A DNA stretch of 64,000 nucleotides from the NCBI RefSeq assembly GCF_002288185.1, contig NZ_CP016776.1, forward strand, positions 434,001-498,000. The letters run 5' to 3'. The notes below the pieces were generated by a model. That model saw only the letters and a program-made list of their open reading frames with translations, had not been told where the DNA came from and ran no database searches. Shown here in pieces: positions 47,358-58,281 of the stretch; positions within the stretch are counted from its first letter, which is position 1; each line of letters starts with the position of its first letter. The translations under genes were made by a program, and so were the position numbers. This DNA is from Candidatus Planktophila vernalis. GTDB lineage: Bacteria > Actinomycetota > Actinomycetes > Nanopelagicales > Nanopelagicaceae.

Positions 47358-50024
47358 GTGTCAAAGGTCCGCGTACACGAGTTAGCAAAGCAACTCGGTA
47401 TGGAGAGCAAGGTTGTCCTTGCAAAGCTCCAAGAAATGGGCGAATTCGTCCGGTCAGCATCATCGACAGTAGAAGCGCCAGTTGTGCGCAAGCTCATCGA
47501 GATGTATCCCGATGCAAAACCTGCAGAGGAAAAAAAGCCTGTCAAAAAGGCTGCAGCCAAAAAGGCCGCGGCAAAACCTAAGAGTGAAGTAAGTGCTGAA
47601 CAAGCTGCGGAGTTAGCGGCAGAGCTAGGCGTTGATATCAACGCACTTAAGGCACAACAAGAGCGCGTTGAAGCAGCAAAGGCAGAATCTGCAAAGACAC
47701 ATGCTGCAGAAGCAATCGCTGAAGAAAAATCAGAGCTTCCAAAACCTGCACCACGTCCAGGTAATAATCCATTTTCAACTGGTAGCGCAGTTCCTCGACC
47801 ACCACGCCCAGGAAATAATCCATTTTCAACTGGTGGAACAACACCACGCCCACCACAACGACCAGGCGGTGCACCGCAACGTCCTGGAATGTCAGGACCA
47901 CGTCCAGGTTCAGTTCGTCCAGGATTTGCTGCGCGTCCACCAGGATCTCGTCCACCAGCAGGTGCAGGTTTTCCTCCACGCACTGGAGCGCCAACAACTG
48001 GTGCACCAGCATCTCCATATAAATCAAATGCAGGTGGAGCACCAGCAGGTGGTCCACAACGTCCAGGTGGCGGTCGCCCACCACAACGTGGCGGTGCAGG
48101 CGGAGCATTTGGAAAGAATGCAAGCAAGAAGTCAGGACGTAAATCTAAATCTAGAAAAGCATTGCGCGATGAATTCGACAATATGCAGGCACCACAACTT
48201 GGTGGAGCAGTTGTTCCACACGGTGATGGTAAGACTCCTATTCGTATGCGTCGCGGTGCTTCATTGGCAGATTTTGCAGACAAGATCAATGCAGATCCAG
48301 CAGCGTTAGTTGCAGCACTCTTTCACTTAGGTGAGATGGTTACAGCAACTCAATCTGTTGATGCTGATACTTTCGAAATTCTTGGCGTTCAACTTGGTTA
48401 TGACATTCAAATTGTTAGCCCAGAAGATGAAGACCGTGAGCTTCTACAAGGCTTTGATATTGATTTAACTGATGAGCTCAGTGATATTGATCCAGATACA
48501 TTGGTTGCACGCCCACCAGTAGTAACGGTTATGGGTCACGTTGACCACGGTAAGACTTCACTTTTGGATGCAATCCGTAAGAGTGAAGTTATGAAATCTG
48601 AAGCGGGTGGAATTACTCAGCACATTGGTGCATACCAAATTCACCATGACCATAACGGCATTAACCGCGCAATTACCTTTATTGATACACCAGGTCACGA
48701 GGCTTTCACAGCTATGCGTGCTCGCGGTGCCAAGGTAACTGACATTGCAGTGCTTGTTGTGGCTGCAGATGATGGAATCATGCCTCAGACAATTGAAGCC
48801 TTAAACCACGCTCAAGCAGCAGATGTTCCAATCGTTGTGGCAGTTAACAAGATGGATAAAGAGGGTGCGAACCCAGATAAGGTCCGTCAGCAGTTAACTG
48901 AGTACAACTTGATCGCAGAAGAGTACGGCGGAGAAACAATCTTCGTGAACGTCTCTGCTAAATCAGGAGAAGGCGTTCAAGATTTGATCGAATCAATTCT
49001 TCTTACAGCCGATGCAGCTATTGATCTACGCGCTGTTGCAGATGATTCTGCTCGTGGTGTGGCAATTGAAGCTCACCTTGATCGTGGTCGTGGCCCAGTT
49101 ACAACTGTGCTCGTGCAACGTGGAACGCTACGTATTGGAGATCCAATTGTTGCCGGTGGTGCATTTGGTCGCGTTCGTGCGATGTTGGATGAGAATGGTG
49201 ATTCAGTAGAAATCGCTGGTCCATCACGTCCAGTTCAGGTTCTTGGTTTCACATCTGTTCCAAGTGCTGGAGATACATTCTTAGTTGCCGATGAAGATCG
49301 CACCGCTCGTCAGATCGCTGAAAAGCGTCAAGCTGCAGAGCGCAATGCCCAACTTGCTAAGGCACGCAAGAAGGTCTCACTTGAAGACTTTATGGAGCAA
49401 TCTAAGATCACTACTCTTAATTTGATTCTTAAGGGTGACGTGAGTGGATCTGTAGAAGCTCTAGAAGAGGCATTAATGCAGCTAGATGTTGGCGCAGAAG
49501 TTGATCTTCGCGTTATTCACCGTGGTGTTGGTGCAATTACTAAGAGCGATATCACGTTGGCATCTGCTTCAACTGCAGTAGTGATTGGCTTTAACGTTAA
49601 GCCAGAGCCACAGACTGCAATCTTTGCTGATCAAGAAGGCGTTGAAGTTCGCTTCTACTCAGTCATCTATCAAGCAATTGAAGAGATTGAGCTCTCACTT
49701 AAGGGTCTGCTCAAGCCAATCTATGAAGAAGTTATCACTGGTAACGCTGAAGTTCGTGAGATCTTCAAATCTTCTAAGGCTGGAAACATCGCAGGTTCAC
49801 TTGTTAAGGATGGAGTCATCCGTCGTAATGCAAAGGCACGCATTTTGCGTGGTGAAACCCTCATTCTTGATAACCTCACAATCGATTCACTCAAGCGCTT
49901 TAAAGATGATGCGAATGAAGTCAAGGAAGGCTTCGAATGCGGAATTGGTCTTGGCAATATGAAGGATCTTCAAATTGGCGACACCATTCAAGTCTTTGAG
50001 ATGCGCGAGAAAAAGCGGGTATAA
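47358..50024 (+). CDS. infB: Translation initiation factor IF-2
   Basis: IF-2 is the GTPase that brings initiator tRNA to the ribosome. The 888-residue protein starts [18 protein letters not shown] (IF2-N domain), then has a basic, proline-glycine-rich linker with a 17-residue tandem repeat, a second IF2-N domain, and the G domain: G1 GHVDHGKT at about 393-400, DTPGHEAF and NKMD, followed by domains II-IV. GTG 47358 has AGGGG five bases upstream and the exact actinobacterial start; an ATG eight codons earlier is less likely. Confidence 0.95.
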   Translation: MSKVRVHELAKQLGMESKVVLAKLQEMGEFVRSASSTVEAPVVRKLIEMYPDAKPAEEKKPVKKAAAKKAAAKPKSEVSAEQAAELAAELGVDINALKAQQERVEAAKAESAKTHAAEAIAEEKSELPKPAPRPGNNPFSTGSAVPRPPRPGNNPFSTGGTTPRPPQRPGGAPQRPGMSGPRPGSVRPGFAARPPGSRPPAGAGFPPRTGAPTTGAPASPYKSNAGGAPAGGPQRPGGGRPPQRGGAGGAFGKNASKKSGRKSKSRKALRDEFDNMQAPQLGGAVVPHGDGKTPIRMRRGASLADFADKINADPAALVAALFHLGEMVTATQSVDADTFEILGVQLGYDIQIVSPEDEDRELLQGFDIDLTDELSDIDPDTLVARPPVVTVMGHVDHGKTSLLDAIRKSEVMKSEAGGITQHIGAYQIHHDHNGINRAITFIDTPGHEAFTAMRARGAKVTDIAVLVVAADDGIMPQTIEALNHAQAADVPIVVAVNKMDKEGANPDKVRQQLTEYNLIAEEYGGETIFVNVSAKSGEGVQDLIESILLTADAAIDLRAVADDSARGVAIEAHLDRGRGPVTTVLVQRGTLRIGDPIVAGGAFGRVRAMLDENGDSVEIAGPSRPVQVLGFTSVPSAGDTFLVADEDRTARQIAEKRQAAERNAQLAKARKKVSLEDFMEQSKITTLNLILKGDVSGSVEALEEALMQLDVGAEVDLRVIHRGVGAITKSDITLASASTAVVIGFNVKPEPQTAIFADQEGVEVRFYSVIYQAIEEIELSLKGLLKPIYEEVITGNAEVREIFKSSKAGNIAGSLVKDGVIRRNAKARILRGETLILDNLTIDSLKRFKDDANEVKEGFECGIGLGNMKDLQIGDTIQVFEMREKKRV
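47754..47855 (+). repeat. 51-bp in-frame tandem repeat in the infB linker
   Basis: Two 51-base units (47754-47804 and 47805-47855) encode [17 protein letters not shown] and [17 protein letters not shown]. The first 30 bases of each are nearly identical; the rest has diverged. It is coding repeat sequence in a disordered linker. Confidence 0.85.
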
Positions 50025-50026
50025 CA

Positions 50027-50461
50027 ATGGCAGCATCACACCGCAGCCAAAAGGTTGCAGACCGAATCAAAGTGATTGTGGCGCAGTTGCTTGAGACAAA
50101 GATTAAAGATCCACGTCTTGGCTTCGTCACAGTTACTGATGCACGCGTAACTGGAGATCTCCAACAGGCCTCTGTTTTCTACACAGTCCTTGGCGATATC
50201 GACCAACGCGCTGCAACAACTGCAGCTCTAGAGAGTGCTAATGGCGCGATCAGATCAGCGTTGGGGCGTGAATTAGGTTTGCGCATTACGCCGACACTTG
50301 CCTTCTTTGAAGATGGTTTACCAGAGAGTGCTAAAGCACTTGATTCATTGCTTTCAAAAGTACATGAATTAGATGCTGAGGTAGCTGCACTTCGTGCGAA
50401 TGCAACATATGCCGGGGGAGAAGATCCATATAAAGCTCCTCGTGTAATTGACGAGGATTAA
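50027..50461 (+). CDS. rbfA: Ribosome-binding factor A
   Basis: RbfA is a cold-shock and 30S maturation factor. The 144-residue protein has HRSQKVADRIKVIVAQLLETKIKDPRLGFVTVTDARVTGDLQQASVFYTV, all in the usual KH-like fold, and an extended C-terminal tail (YAGGEDPYKAPRVIDED). It follows infB by two bases. Its stop lies within the probable start region of truB. Confidence 0.94.
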   Translation: MAASHRSQKVADRIKVIVAQLLETKIKDPRLGFVTVTDARVTGDLQQASVFYTVLGDIDQRAATTAALESANGAIRSALGRELGLRITPTLAFFEDGLPESAKALDSLLSKVHELDAEVAALRANATYAGGEDPYKAPRVIDED

Positions 50462-50502
50462 TCATCGAGCACGGATTTCTGGTTGTAGATAAAGAACCAG
50501 GT

Positions 50503-51336
50503 ATGACAAGCCACGATGTTGTGGCTATCGCTCGGCGCGCACTTGGTACACGCAAGGTTGGCCATGCCGGAACTCTTGATCCAATGGCCACGGGTATTTT
50601 GGTTTTAGGTTTTAACAACGGCACGCGCTTGCTTCAATACATCACAAATGGCGACAAGACCTATGAAGCAACTGTTGTTTTAGGTGCTGCAACAGTTACA
50701 GATGATGTTGAAGGTGAAGTCATTTCACGCGCGGATGTCTCAGCAATCACTGATGCGCAAATAGAAGCAGAGATGGCAAAGATGCGTGGAACCATCATGC
50801 AACGCCCAAGTTCAGTATCGGCCGTGAAAGTTGATGGTGAACGAGCATATGATCGCGTGCGAGCAGGAGAAAGCGTTGAACTTGCTGCCCGCGAAGTAAC
50901 AATCTCTCAATTAGATATCAAAGATGTGCGCCGAATTGAAAGTGCGATTGAAGTTGATATTGAAGTGACTTGTTCTGCCGGAACATTTATCCGCGCCATT
51001 GCTCGAGACTGTGGAAATGCACTTGCAGTAGGCGGACACTTGAATTCGCTGCGTCGCACACGTGTTGCTGGCTTTGGTTTAGATAAATCCATCTCTCTTA
51101 CAGCACTTAAGGCTGGGGAGTTTTCAACCCTTGGATTAGTAGATGTCGCACGAACAACATTTAGCGCGCGTGAGCTGGCACTTGATGAAGTCAATGAACT
51201 TTCCTTTGGTCGCCCGCTCAGTGCTAACCCAGATGAAGCTATCTATGCAGCAATTTCTGGTCAAGATCTCATTGCACTGCTGTGTAACAAGGATGGTTTA
51301 GCTAAACCCATCGCCGTATTCGCGGCAGCTAACTAG
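50503..51336 (+). CDS. truB: tRNA pseudouridine-55 synthase TruB (true start probably upstream and non-AUG)
   Basis: TruB makes pseudouridine 55 in the T-loop of tRNAs. The catalytic aspartate lies in HAGTLDPMATG, encoded at 50560-50592, and a PUA-like C-terminal part follows. From the first canonical start, ATG 50503, the protein has 277 residues but begins in the middle of the conserved block: the frame upstream (50461-50502) encodes IIEHGFLVVDKEPG, which is the normal TruB N-terminus. No ATG, GTG or TTG exists there. ATC at 50464, seven bases after GAGGA, or ATC at 50461 is the likely start. Coordinates use the canonical codon. Confidence 0.92.
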   Translation: MTSHDVVAIARRALGTRKVGHAGTLDPMATGILVLGFNNGTRLLQYITNGDKTYEATVVLGAATVTDDVEGEVISRADVSAITDAQIEAEMAKMRGTIMQRPSSVSAVKVDGERAYDRVRAGESVELAAREVTISQLDIKDVRRIESAIEVDIEVTCSAGTFIRAIARDCGNALAVGGHLNSLRRTRVAGFGLDKSISLTALKAGEFSTLGLVDVARTTFSARELALDEVNELSFGRPLSANPDEAIYAAISGQDLIALLCNKDGLAKPIAVFAAAN

Positions 51337-51342
51337 GTCTGA

Positions 51343-51348
51343 GAGAAT
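51343..51348 (+). promoter_or_regulatory. Weak -10 box of ribF, possibly leaderless
   Basis: GAGAAT ends six bases before the ribF ATG; the first base departs from the TANNNT pattern. Confidence 0.3.
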
Positions 51349-51354
51349 AAGGCC

Positions 51355-52227
51355 ATGAGCGTTGTAGTCATTGGAGTCTTCGATGGTGTCCATAGGGGCC
51401 ATCAAGAAGTACTCAACCAAGCAAAAAAGATTGCTGGTGATGAAAAGATTATTGCGCTGACCTTTGATCCACACCCAACAACTGTTTTTGCACCTGATCG
51501 TGCTCCAACTTTGCTCACCATTTTAACTGATCGGATAGAGCTTCTGAAGATTCACAACGCCGATCAAGTTGCCGTTATGAAGTTCACGCCGGAGTTTGCC
51601 GCCATGACACCTGAGGATTTTGTGAATAAAGTTTTAGTAGACCAGCTTGGCGCAACAAAGGTTGTCGTGGGTAAGAACTTTACCTATGGATCAAAGGCTG
51701 CTGGAAATGTTGATTCACTCAAAGCGCATTCCCAGTTTGAAACAATCGTTCTAGATCTCGAACCTTCTGAGGGAGAAGTTGTTTCATCCACTCGGATTCG
51801 CAAGTTGATTGTTGAAGGAAATGTTGAACTTGCACGCACACTTTTAACCAGGCCACATCGTTTAGATGGCATTGTGGTTCATGGCGAAAAGCGTGGTCGG
51901 GAAATTGGTTATCCAACTGCAAATCTGGGAGATCTTGAAAATCAAACAATTCCAGCTGATGGTGTGTATGCAGGATGGTTAACTGTTGGCATTGATAGAT
52001 GGCCTGCTGCTATTTCAATTGGAACTAATCCAACATTTGATGGAGTTCGAGGCCGGCAAGTTGAGGCATATGCAATTGATCAAGTTGGTTTAGAGCTCTA
52101 CTCACTGCGGGCAACAATTGAATTTGGTTGGCGATTGCGTGAAACTTTAAAATTTGATGGACTTGAGCCATTACTTGAGCAGATGGCTAAAGACTGTGCC
52201 AAAGCCCGTGAATTAACCGAGCTTTAG
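51355..52227 (+). CDS. ribF: Bifunctional riboflavin kinase / FAD synthetase
   Basis: RibF turns riboflavin into FMN and then FAD. The 290-residue protein has the adenylyltransferase domain (VVVIGVFDGVHRGHQEVL, FTPEFAAMTPEDFV, VVGKNFTYGSKAAGN, SSTRIRKLI) and the kinase domain (HRLDGIVVHGEKRGREIGYPTANL). It starts directly at the first beta-strand, about 15-20 residues shorter than many actinobacterial RibF proteins, with no alternative upstream codon that restores the tail. Confidence 0.95.
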   Translation: MSVVVIGVFDGVHRGHQEVLNQAKKIAGDEKIIALTFDPHPTTVFAPDRAPTLLTILTDRIELLKIHNADQVAVMKFTPEFAAMTPEDFVNKVLVDQLGATKVVVGKNFTYGSKAAGNVDSLKAHSQFETIVLDLEPSEGEVVSSTRIRKLIVEGNVELARTLLTRPHRLDGIVVHGEKRGREIGYPTANLGDLENQTIPADGVYAGWLTVGIDRWPAAISIGTNPTFDGVRGRQVEAYAIDQVGLELYSLRATIEFGWRLRETLKFDGLEPLLEQMAKDCAKARELTEL

Positions 52228-52236
52228 GCTCAGGAT

Positions 52237-52265
52237 TTCACCTTATTCGCCCCCGCTGGTAATCT
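52237..52265 (+). promoter_or_regulatory. Candidate promoter of rpsO
   Basis: TTCACC (52237-52242) and TAATCT (52260-52265) are 17 bases apart. RNA would start near 52272, just before the leader structure. Confidence 0.4.
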
Positions 52266-52276
52266 TGCCCAGTCCA

Positions 52277-52318
52277 ACGAGAAAGCGAGCTTTCGTGAGG
52301 CAAACCGAAAGCCCTCGT
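52277..52318 (+). promoter_or_regulatory. Structured leader of rpsO, possible S15-binding pseudoknot
   Basis: CTTTCG (52290-52295) can pair with CGAAAG (52306-52311), and GAGG (52297-52300), inside that loop, with CCTC (52313-52316) outside it, which is an H-type pseudoknot. ACGAG (52277-52281) can alternatively pair with CTCGT (52314-52318), and AAAG/CTTT can form a competing hairpin. Autoregulatory leaders bound by S15 are known ahead of rpsO in several phyla, including actinobacteria; the folds differ between groups. Confidence 0.55.
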
Positions 52319-52344
52319 GATCAGAAACCAAGGAGTACTAAAGA

Positions 52345-52614
52345 ATGGCACTAACACCAGAAGTAACAAAGCAAATTGTCGCGCAGTTCGGATCTACTCC
52401 TACTGACACGGGAAGTCCTGAAGCTCAGGTCGCTTTGCTATCTAAGCGTATTGAAGAAATCACATTACATTTAAAGACCAATCCACATGATCACCACAAC
52501 CGTCGTGGTCTGTTGTTGCTAGTTGGTCGTCGTCGTCGCATTCTTCAATATCTTGCTAAGACAGATATCAACCGTTACCGCGTGATTATCGAGAAGCTCG
52601 GTATTCGCCGCTAA
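52345..52614 (+). CDS. rpsO: 30S ribosomal protein S15
   Basis: S15 nucleates the central domain of the small subunit. The 89-residue protein has [30 protein letters not shown], the [23 protein letters not shown] block that binds 16S rRNA, and [13 protein letters not shown] at the end. An AAGGAG site precedes the ATG. pnp follows, the classic rpsO-pnp pair. Confidence 0.97.
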   Translation: MALTPEVTKQIVAQFGSTPTDTGSPEAQVALLSKRIEEITLHLKTNPHDHHNRRGLLLLVGRRRRILQYLAKTDINRYRVIIEKLGIRR

Positions 52615-52630
52615 TTAATTAATACCTACA

Positions 52631-52731
52631 CCACTTCAAGGCAAATGGTCCTCGGTAGTGGTTTCCGCACAAAATAATGTGCGTGAACTTCGATCGAAGA
52701 TTCATTTCTCCTTTAAGTGGGTAGTAACCAC
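52631..52731 (+). ncRNA. Structured pnp leader, candidate Actino-pnp RNA
   Basis: The 160 bases before pnp hold several stems: CCACT (52631-52635) with AGTGG (52657-52661), CGCAC (52666-52670) with GTGCG (52679-52683), the palindrome CTTCGATCGAAG (52688-52699) flanked by GAA/TTC, and GTGG (52717-52720) with CCAC (52728-52731). A conserved motif named Actino-pnp is known in the 5' leaders of actinobacterial pnp genes. The position and hairpin series fit; I could not compare it with the consensus. Confidence 0.55.
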
Positions 52732-52777
52732 GATGTGACTTGCAATGAGTCGCGTCCATAGTAATAAAGGAGGACCC

Positions 52778-54979
52778 ATGGAGGGTCAAGAGGTTCAGTC
52801 AGCCGTTGCAGTTATTGATAACGGAAAATTTGGAAAACGAGAGATTCGTTTTGAAACAGGTCGCCTAGCGCGCCAAGCAGCAGGAGCAGCAGCAGTTTAC
52901 TTAGATGATCAAACAATGATCTTCTCAGCAACAACTGCATCAAAGACTCCTAAAGATCAATTTGATTTCTTTCCTTTAACAGTTGATGTTGAAGAAAAGA
53001 TGTATGCAGTTGGTCGAATTCCAGGATCGTTCTTCCGTCGTGAAGGTCGTCCATCAGAGGATGCAATTCTTACCTGTCGTTTAATCGACCGTCCACTGCG
53101 TCCATCATTTGTTAAGGGACTTCGTAATGAAGTTCAAATCGTTGTGACAGTAATGGCACTTGATCCAGACCACATGTATGACGTGATCGCGATTAACGCT
53201 GCTTCAATGTCAACACAACTTGCAGGTTTGCCTTTCTCTGGCCCAATCGGTGGCGTTCGCGTTGCCTTGATTGATGGACAGTGGGTTGCATTCCCTAACC
53301 ACTCACAGGTTGCTAACGCAGTCTTTGACATGGTTGTTGCTGGTCGCATTAGCGATGGCGATGTTGCAATCATGATGGTTGAAGCAGAAGCCACAGAGCG
53401 CACAATTGAACTCATCAAGGGCGGCGCACCAACTCCTACTGAAGAAGTTGTTGCACAAGGTCTAGATGCTGCAAAGCCATTTATCAAGATTCTCTGTGAA
53501 GCACAGTCAAAGCTTGCAAAGGTGGCTGCAAAGCCAACTGCTGAGTTCCCTGTGTTCCTTGATTACCAAGATGATGTATTTGCAGCTGTTGAAAAGGCAG
53601 CAAGTGCAGATCTTGCAAAGGCACTAACAATTTCTGGTAAGCAAGAGCGCGAAACAAAGATTGATGAGATTTCTGCATCAACGAAGGAATCAGTTTCTGC
53701 TGCCTTTGAAGGCCGTGAGAAGGAACTTCCTGCAGCGTTTCGCTCATTAACCAAGAAGCTTGTTCGTCAGCGCGTTTTGCGTGACAAGATTCGTATCGAT
53801 GGACGTGGATTGCGCGATATCCGTGCACTATCTGCAGAGGTTGAAGTAATTCCTCGTGTTCACGGTTCAGCAATCTTTGAACGTGGAGAGACACAGATTC
53901 TTGGAATCACGACTCTTAACATGCTCAAGATGGAACAACAGCTAGATACGTTGAATCCTGAAAACCATAAGCGTTATATGCACAATTACAACTTCCCACC
54001 ATATTCAACTGGTGAAACAGGTCGAGTTGGTACACCTAAGCGTCGCGAAATCGGCCACGGTGCACTTGCAGAGCGTGCTTTGATTCCAGTACTTCCAACA
54101 CGCGAAGAGTTCCCTTACGCAATCCGTCAGGTCTCTGAAGCTCTTGGTTCAAATGGATCAACCTCTATGGGATCTGTGTGTGCATCAACTCTTGCGCTCT
54201 ATAACGCAGGAGTTCCACTACGTGCACCAGTTGCAGGTATTGCAATGGGTCTTATCTCTGACACTGTCGATGGCAAGGTCGAGTACGTAGCACTCACTGA
54301 CATTCTTGGTGCAGAAGATGCATTTGGCGATATGGACTTTAAAGTCGCTGGAACAAAGGACTTCGTTACAGCTTTGCAGCTAGATACAAAGCTTGATGGA
54401 ATTCCTGCTTCAGTTCTTGCTGGTGCACTGCACCAAGCTAAGGAAGCACGTCTTGCAATTTTAGATGTGATGAATGAAGCAATTGATGGCCCAGATGAGA
54501 TGAGCCCATTTGCTCCACGCATTATCTCTGTGAAGATTCCAGTTGATCAGATCGGCGCAGTAATCGGGCCTAAGGGCAAGATTATTAACCAGATCCAAGA
54601 TGAAACTGGCGCAGATATTTCAATTGAAGATGACGGCACAATTTATATCGGCGCAGTTGATGGTCCATCAGCTGAAGCTGCACGTGCTCAAATCAATGCA
54701 ATTGCTAACCCACAGATGCCAGAAGTTGGAGAGCGCTACCTCGGTACCGTTGTAAAGCTTGCAGCATTTGGTGCCTTCATCTCATTGATGCCAGGTAAAG
54801 ATGGCTTGCTCCACGTATCTCAGATTCGCAAGATGCATGGTGGAAAGCGCATTGAGAACTTGGAAGAAGTCATGAAGGTTGGCGACAAGATTCAGGTTGA
54901 AATCGGCGAGATTGATCCAAAGGGCAAGTTGTCTTTGGTTCCAGTTCTTGAAGATGGAACAACTGGTTCTGCTGAATAA
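52778..54979 (+). CDS. pnp: Polyribonucleotide nucleotidyltransferase (PNPase)
   Basis: PNPase degrades RNA 3' to 5' with phosphate. The 733-residue protein has two RNase PH domains (first with [42 protein letters not shown]; second with [10 protein letters not shown] and the catalytic [16 protein letters not shown] region), then a KH domain ([19 protein letters not shown]) and an S1 domain. ATG 52778 has a strong AGGAGG site; an upstream in-frame ATG lies inside the leader. The stop abuts the peptidase start. Confidence 0.97.
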   Translation: MEGQEVQSAVAVIDNGKFGKREIRFETGRLARQAAGAAAVYLDDQTMIFSATTASKTPKDQFDFFPLTVDVEEKMYAVGRIPGSFFRREGRPSEDAILTCRLIDRPLRPSFVKGLRNEVQIVVTVMALDPDHMYDVIAINAASMSTQLAGLPFSGPIGGVRVALIDGQWVAFPNHSQVANAVFDMVVAGRISDGDVAIMMVEAEATERTIELIKGGAPTPTEEVVAQGLDAAKPFIKILCEAQSKLAKVAAKPTAEFPVFLDYQDDVFAAVEKAASADLAKALTISGKQERETKIDEISASTKESVSAAFEGREKELPAAFRSLTKKLVRQRVLRDKIRIDGRGLRDIRALSAEVEVIPRVHGSAIFERGETQILGITTLNMLKMEQQLDTLNPENHKRYMHNYNFPPYSTGETGRVGTPKRREIGHGALAERALIPVLPTREEFPYAIRQVSEALGSNGSTSMGSVCASTLALYNAGVPLRAPVAGIAMGLISDTVDGKVEYVALTDILGAEDAFGDMDFKVAGTKDFVTALQLDTKLDGIPASVLAGALHQAKEARLAILDVMNEAIDGPDEMSPFAPRIISVKIPVDQIGAVIGPKGKIINQIQDETGADISIEDDGTIYIGAVDGPSAEAARAQINAIANPQMPEVGERYLGTVVKLAAFGAFISLMPGKDGLLHVSQIRKMHGGKRIENLEEVMKVGDKIQVEIGEIDPKGKLSLVPVLEDGTTGSAE

Positions 54980-56988
<2,009 letters not shown>

Positions 56989-57000
56989 AGGGAGACACAC

Positions 57001-57258
57001 ATGTCAAAAGATCAAATCACGATGTATAGCGCTGACTGGTGCGGAGATTGCCGTCGCTCAAAGCGTTTATTTGAAGAGTTAAATGTTGAATACACACTTA
57101 TCGATGTTGATGCTGATCTAAGTGCAGCAGAGAAAGTTAAAGAGATTAACGGTGGAGCGCAGTCAATTCCTGTGATTGTTTTCTCTGACGGCACTCACTT
57201 AACTGAGCCTTCAGATAATGACTTGAAGGCAAAGCTTCAAGCTCTCAAAATTATCTAA
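57001..57258 (+). CDS. Glutaredoxin/mycoredoxin-like protein
   Basis: An 85-residue thioredoxin-fold protein with the redox pair CGDC at residues 14-17 (ADWCGDCRRSKRLFEE), cis-proline in QSIPVIVFSDG, and a C-terminal helix. The CxxC with the following RRSK resembles actinobacterial mycoredoxin Mrx1, which reduces mycothiol mixed disulfides; mycothiol use here is an inference from the lineage. The ribosome site is AAAGGGAG. Its stop overlaps the stop of the convergent azlD gene. Confidence 0.82.
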   Translation: MSKDQITMYSADWCGDCRRSKRLFEELNVEYTLIDVDADLSAAEKVKEINGGAQSIPVIVFSDGTHLTEPSDNDLKAKLQALKII

Positions 57259-57563
57259 AACCAGTTATAGATTGCAGCCGATGTGAAGGCTGCGCTTAGT
57301 ACTACAACTGGAAACGGTGCTTTAAGAATAAGGGCTATAACTGCAGCCGACACGCCTGCTAATCGATGATCAATCATGAGTTGTGATTTTTCGGTGAAGG
57401 TTTGAACGGCAACCAAAGCACTCAAGAGTGCAATAGGAATAAGAGCATTAATGGATTGAACTTTAGGGTGTGCAAAAATTCGCTCTGGAACGTTATGGCC
57501 AGCGTATTTAAGAGCAAAAGCAATAACACTTGTGCCTATCGTTGCAATCCAAAATGAGTTCAT
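57255..57563 (-). CDS. azlD: Branched-chain amino acid exporter subunit AzlD
   Basis: A 102-residue protein with four hydrophobic segments, the small partner of AzlC. The pair exports branched-chain amino acids or related hydrophobic compounds (BrnFE in corynebacteria). The start ATG overlaps the azlC stop by four bases (ATGA on the minus strand). The gene ends within the stop codon of the glutaredoxin gene on the other strand. Confidence 0.85.
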   Translation of the reverse strand: MNSFWIATIGTSVIAFALKYAGHNVPERIFAHPKVQSINALIPIALLSALVAVQTFTEKSQLMIDHRLAGVSAAVIALILKAPFPVVVLSAAFTSAAIYNWF

Positions 57564-58222
57564 TTGCGCAGCCCTACCGCTACGGCAATAAATGCAGTTG
57601 CAATGATTGGCAACCCTGCCGGCAAAATCGGTGTCATCGCAAGAGCAAAAACAACACAGCCAACGGCGAGGAAGCGATCACGATTAGTTTTTAAGCGTGG
57701 CCACACAAGTCCTAAGAATGCCGCTGGAACTGCTGAATCAAGACCCCAAGCACGGATATCTCCCATGGCTTGTGCGCCAAGAGCACCTGCAACTGTAAAT
57801 AGATTCCAAAAGATAAACACACCAAAACCGGTGAGCCAAAAACCTTGGCGCATGGCACTTTCCCCGCGCACTTCTTGACCAAGTGCTACTGCTGTTGATT
57901 CATCAATAGTGATTTGAGCAGCAACGATTCTCTTAAAACCTTTTACCTTTAATCGAGGCGCCATGATCACGCCATACACACCATTTCGAATTCCAAGTAG
58001 AGAAGCAGTAGCAATTCCACTTATTGCTCCGCCGCCAGCACCGAGAACTCCGATGACAGCAAACTGAGATGCACCAGAAAATGTTAGAAGTGACAGCAAG
58101 CACGTTTGCAGAACTGAAAAGCCATTTGCAACCGCAGCTGCTCCAAAAGCGGTTCCATAGGCCCCAACTGTGATGGAAACGCTCAGAGAATCGCGCAATG
58201 TGGTCGATTCAATTCTGGACAC
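57560..58222 (-). CDS. azlC: Branched-chain amino acid exporter subunit AzlC
   Basis: A 220-residue membrane protein of the AzlC family, with DSLSVSITVGAYGTAFGAAAV, LTFSGASQFAVIGVLGAGGG, LGIRNGVYGVIMAP and QITIDESTAVALGQ. It forms the exporter with AzlD. The GTG start has a -10-like CAGAAT six bases upstream on the minus strand and no ribosome site. These two genes are the only minus-strand genes in the window and interrupt the usual dapB-thyX-dapA order. Confidence 0.87.
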   Translation of the reverse strand: MSRIESTTLRDSLSVSITVGAYGTAFGAAAVANGFSVLQTCLLSLLTFSGASQFAVIGVLGAGGGAISGIATASLLGIRNGVYGVIMAPRLKVKGFKRIVAAQITIDESTAVALGQEVRGESAMRQGFWLTGFGVFIFWNLFTVAGALGAQAMGDIRAWGLDSAVPAAFLGLVWPRLKTNRDRFLAVGCVVFALAMTPILPAGLPIIATAFIAVAVGLRK

Positions 58223-58228
58223 GCAGAC

Positions 58229-58234
58229 ATTCTG
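58229..58234 (-). promoter_or_regulatory. -10 box of azlCD, predicted leaderless
   Basis: CAGAAT on the minus strand ends six bases before the azlC GTG. It lies back to back with the thyX box. Confidence 0.4.
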
Positions 58235-58269
58235 CCCTAGATATCCAAAGGCTCAAACCCGGCCCCTTA

Positions 58270-58275
58270 TAAGGT
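58270..58275 (+). promoter_or_regulatory. -10 box of thyX, predicted leaderless
   Basis: TAAGGT ends six bases before the thyX ATG, with no ribosome site. An overlapping TATAAG at 58268-58273 is an alternative. Confidence 0.45.
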
Positions 58276-58281
58276 GAGCCC

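Noticed and set aside
47754-47855. Direct repeats that might suggest a CRISPR array or satellite
   Set aside because: The repeats are in frame with infB, adjacent without spacers, and encode a plausible linker. No array of regular repeats and unique spacers exists anywhere in the window.
47276-48289. 337-codon open frame on the minus strand inside infB, rich in Pro, Gly, Arg and Cys
   Set aside because: It is the antisense image of the Pro/Gly/Arg linker of IF-2. It has no recognisable domain and no ribosome site, and infB is beyond doubt.
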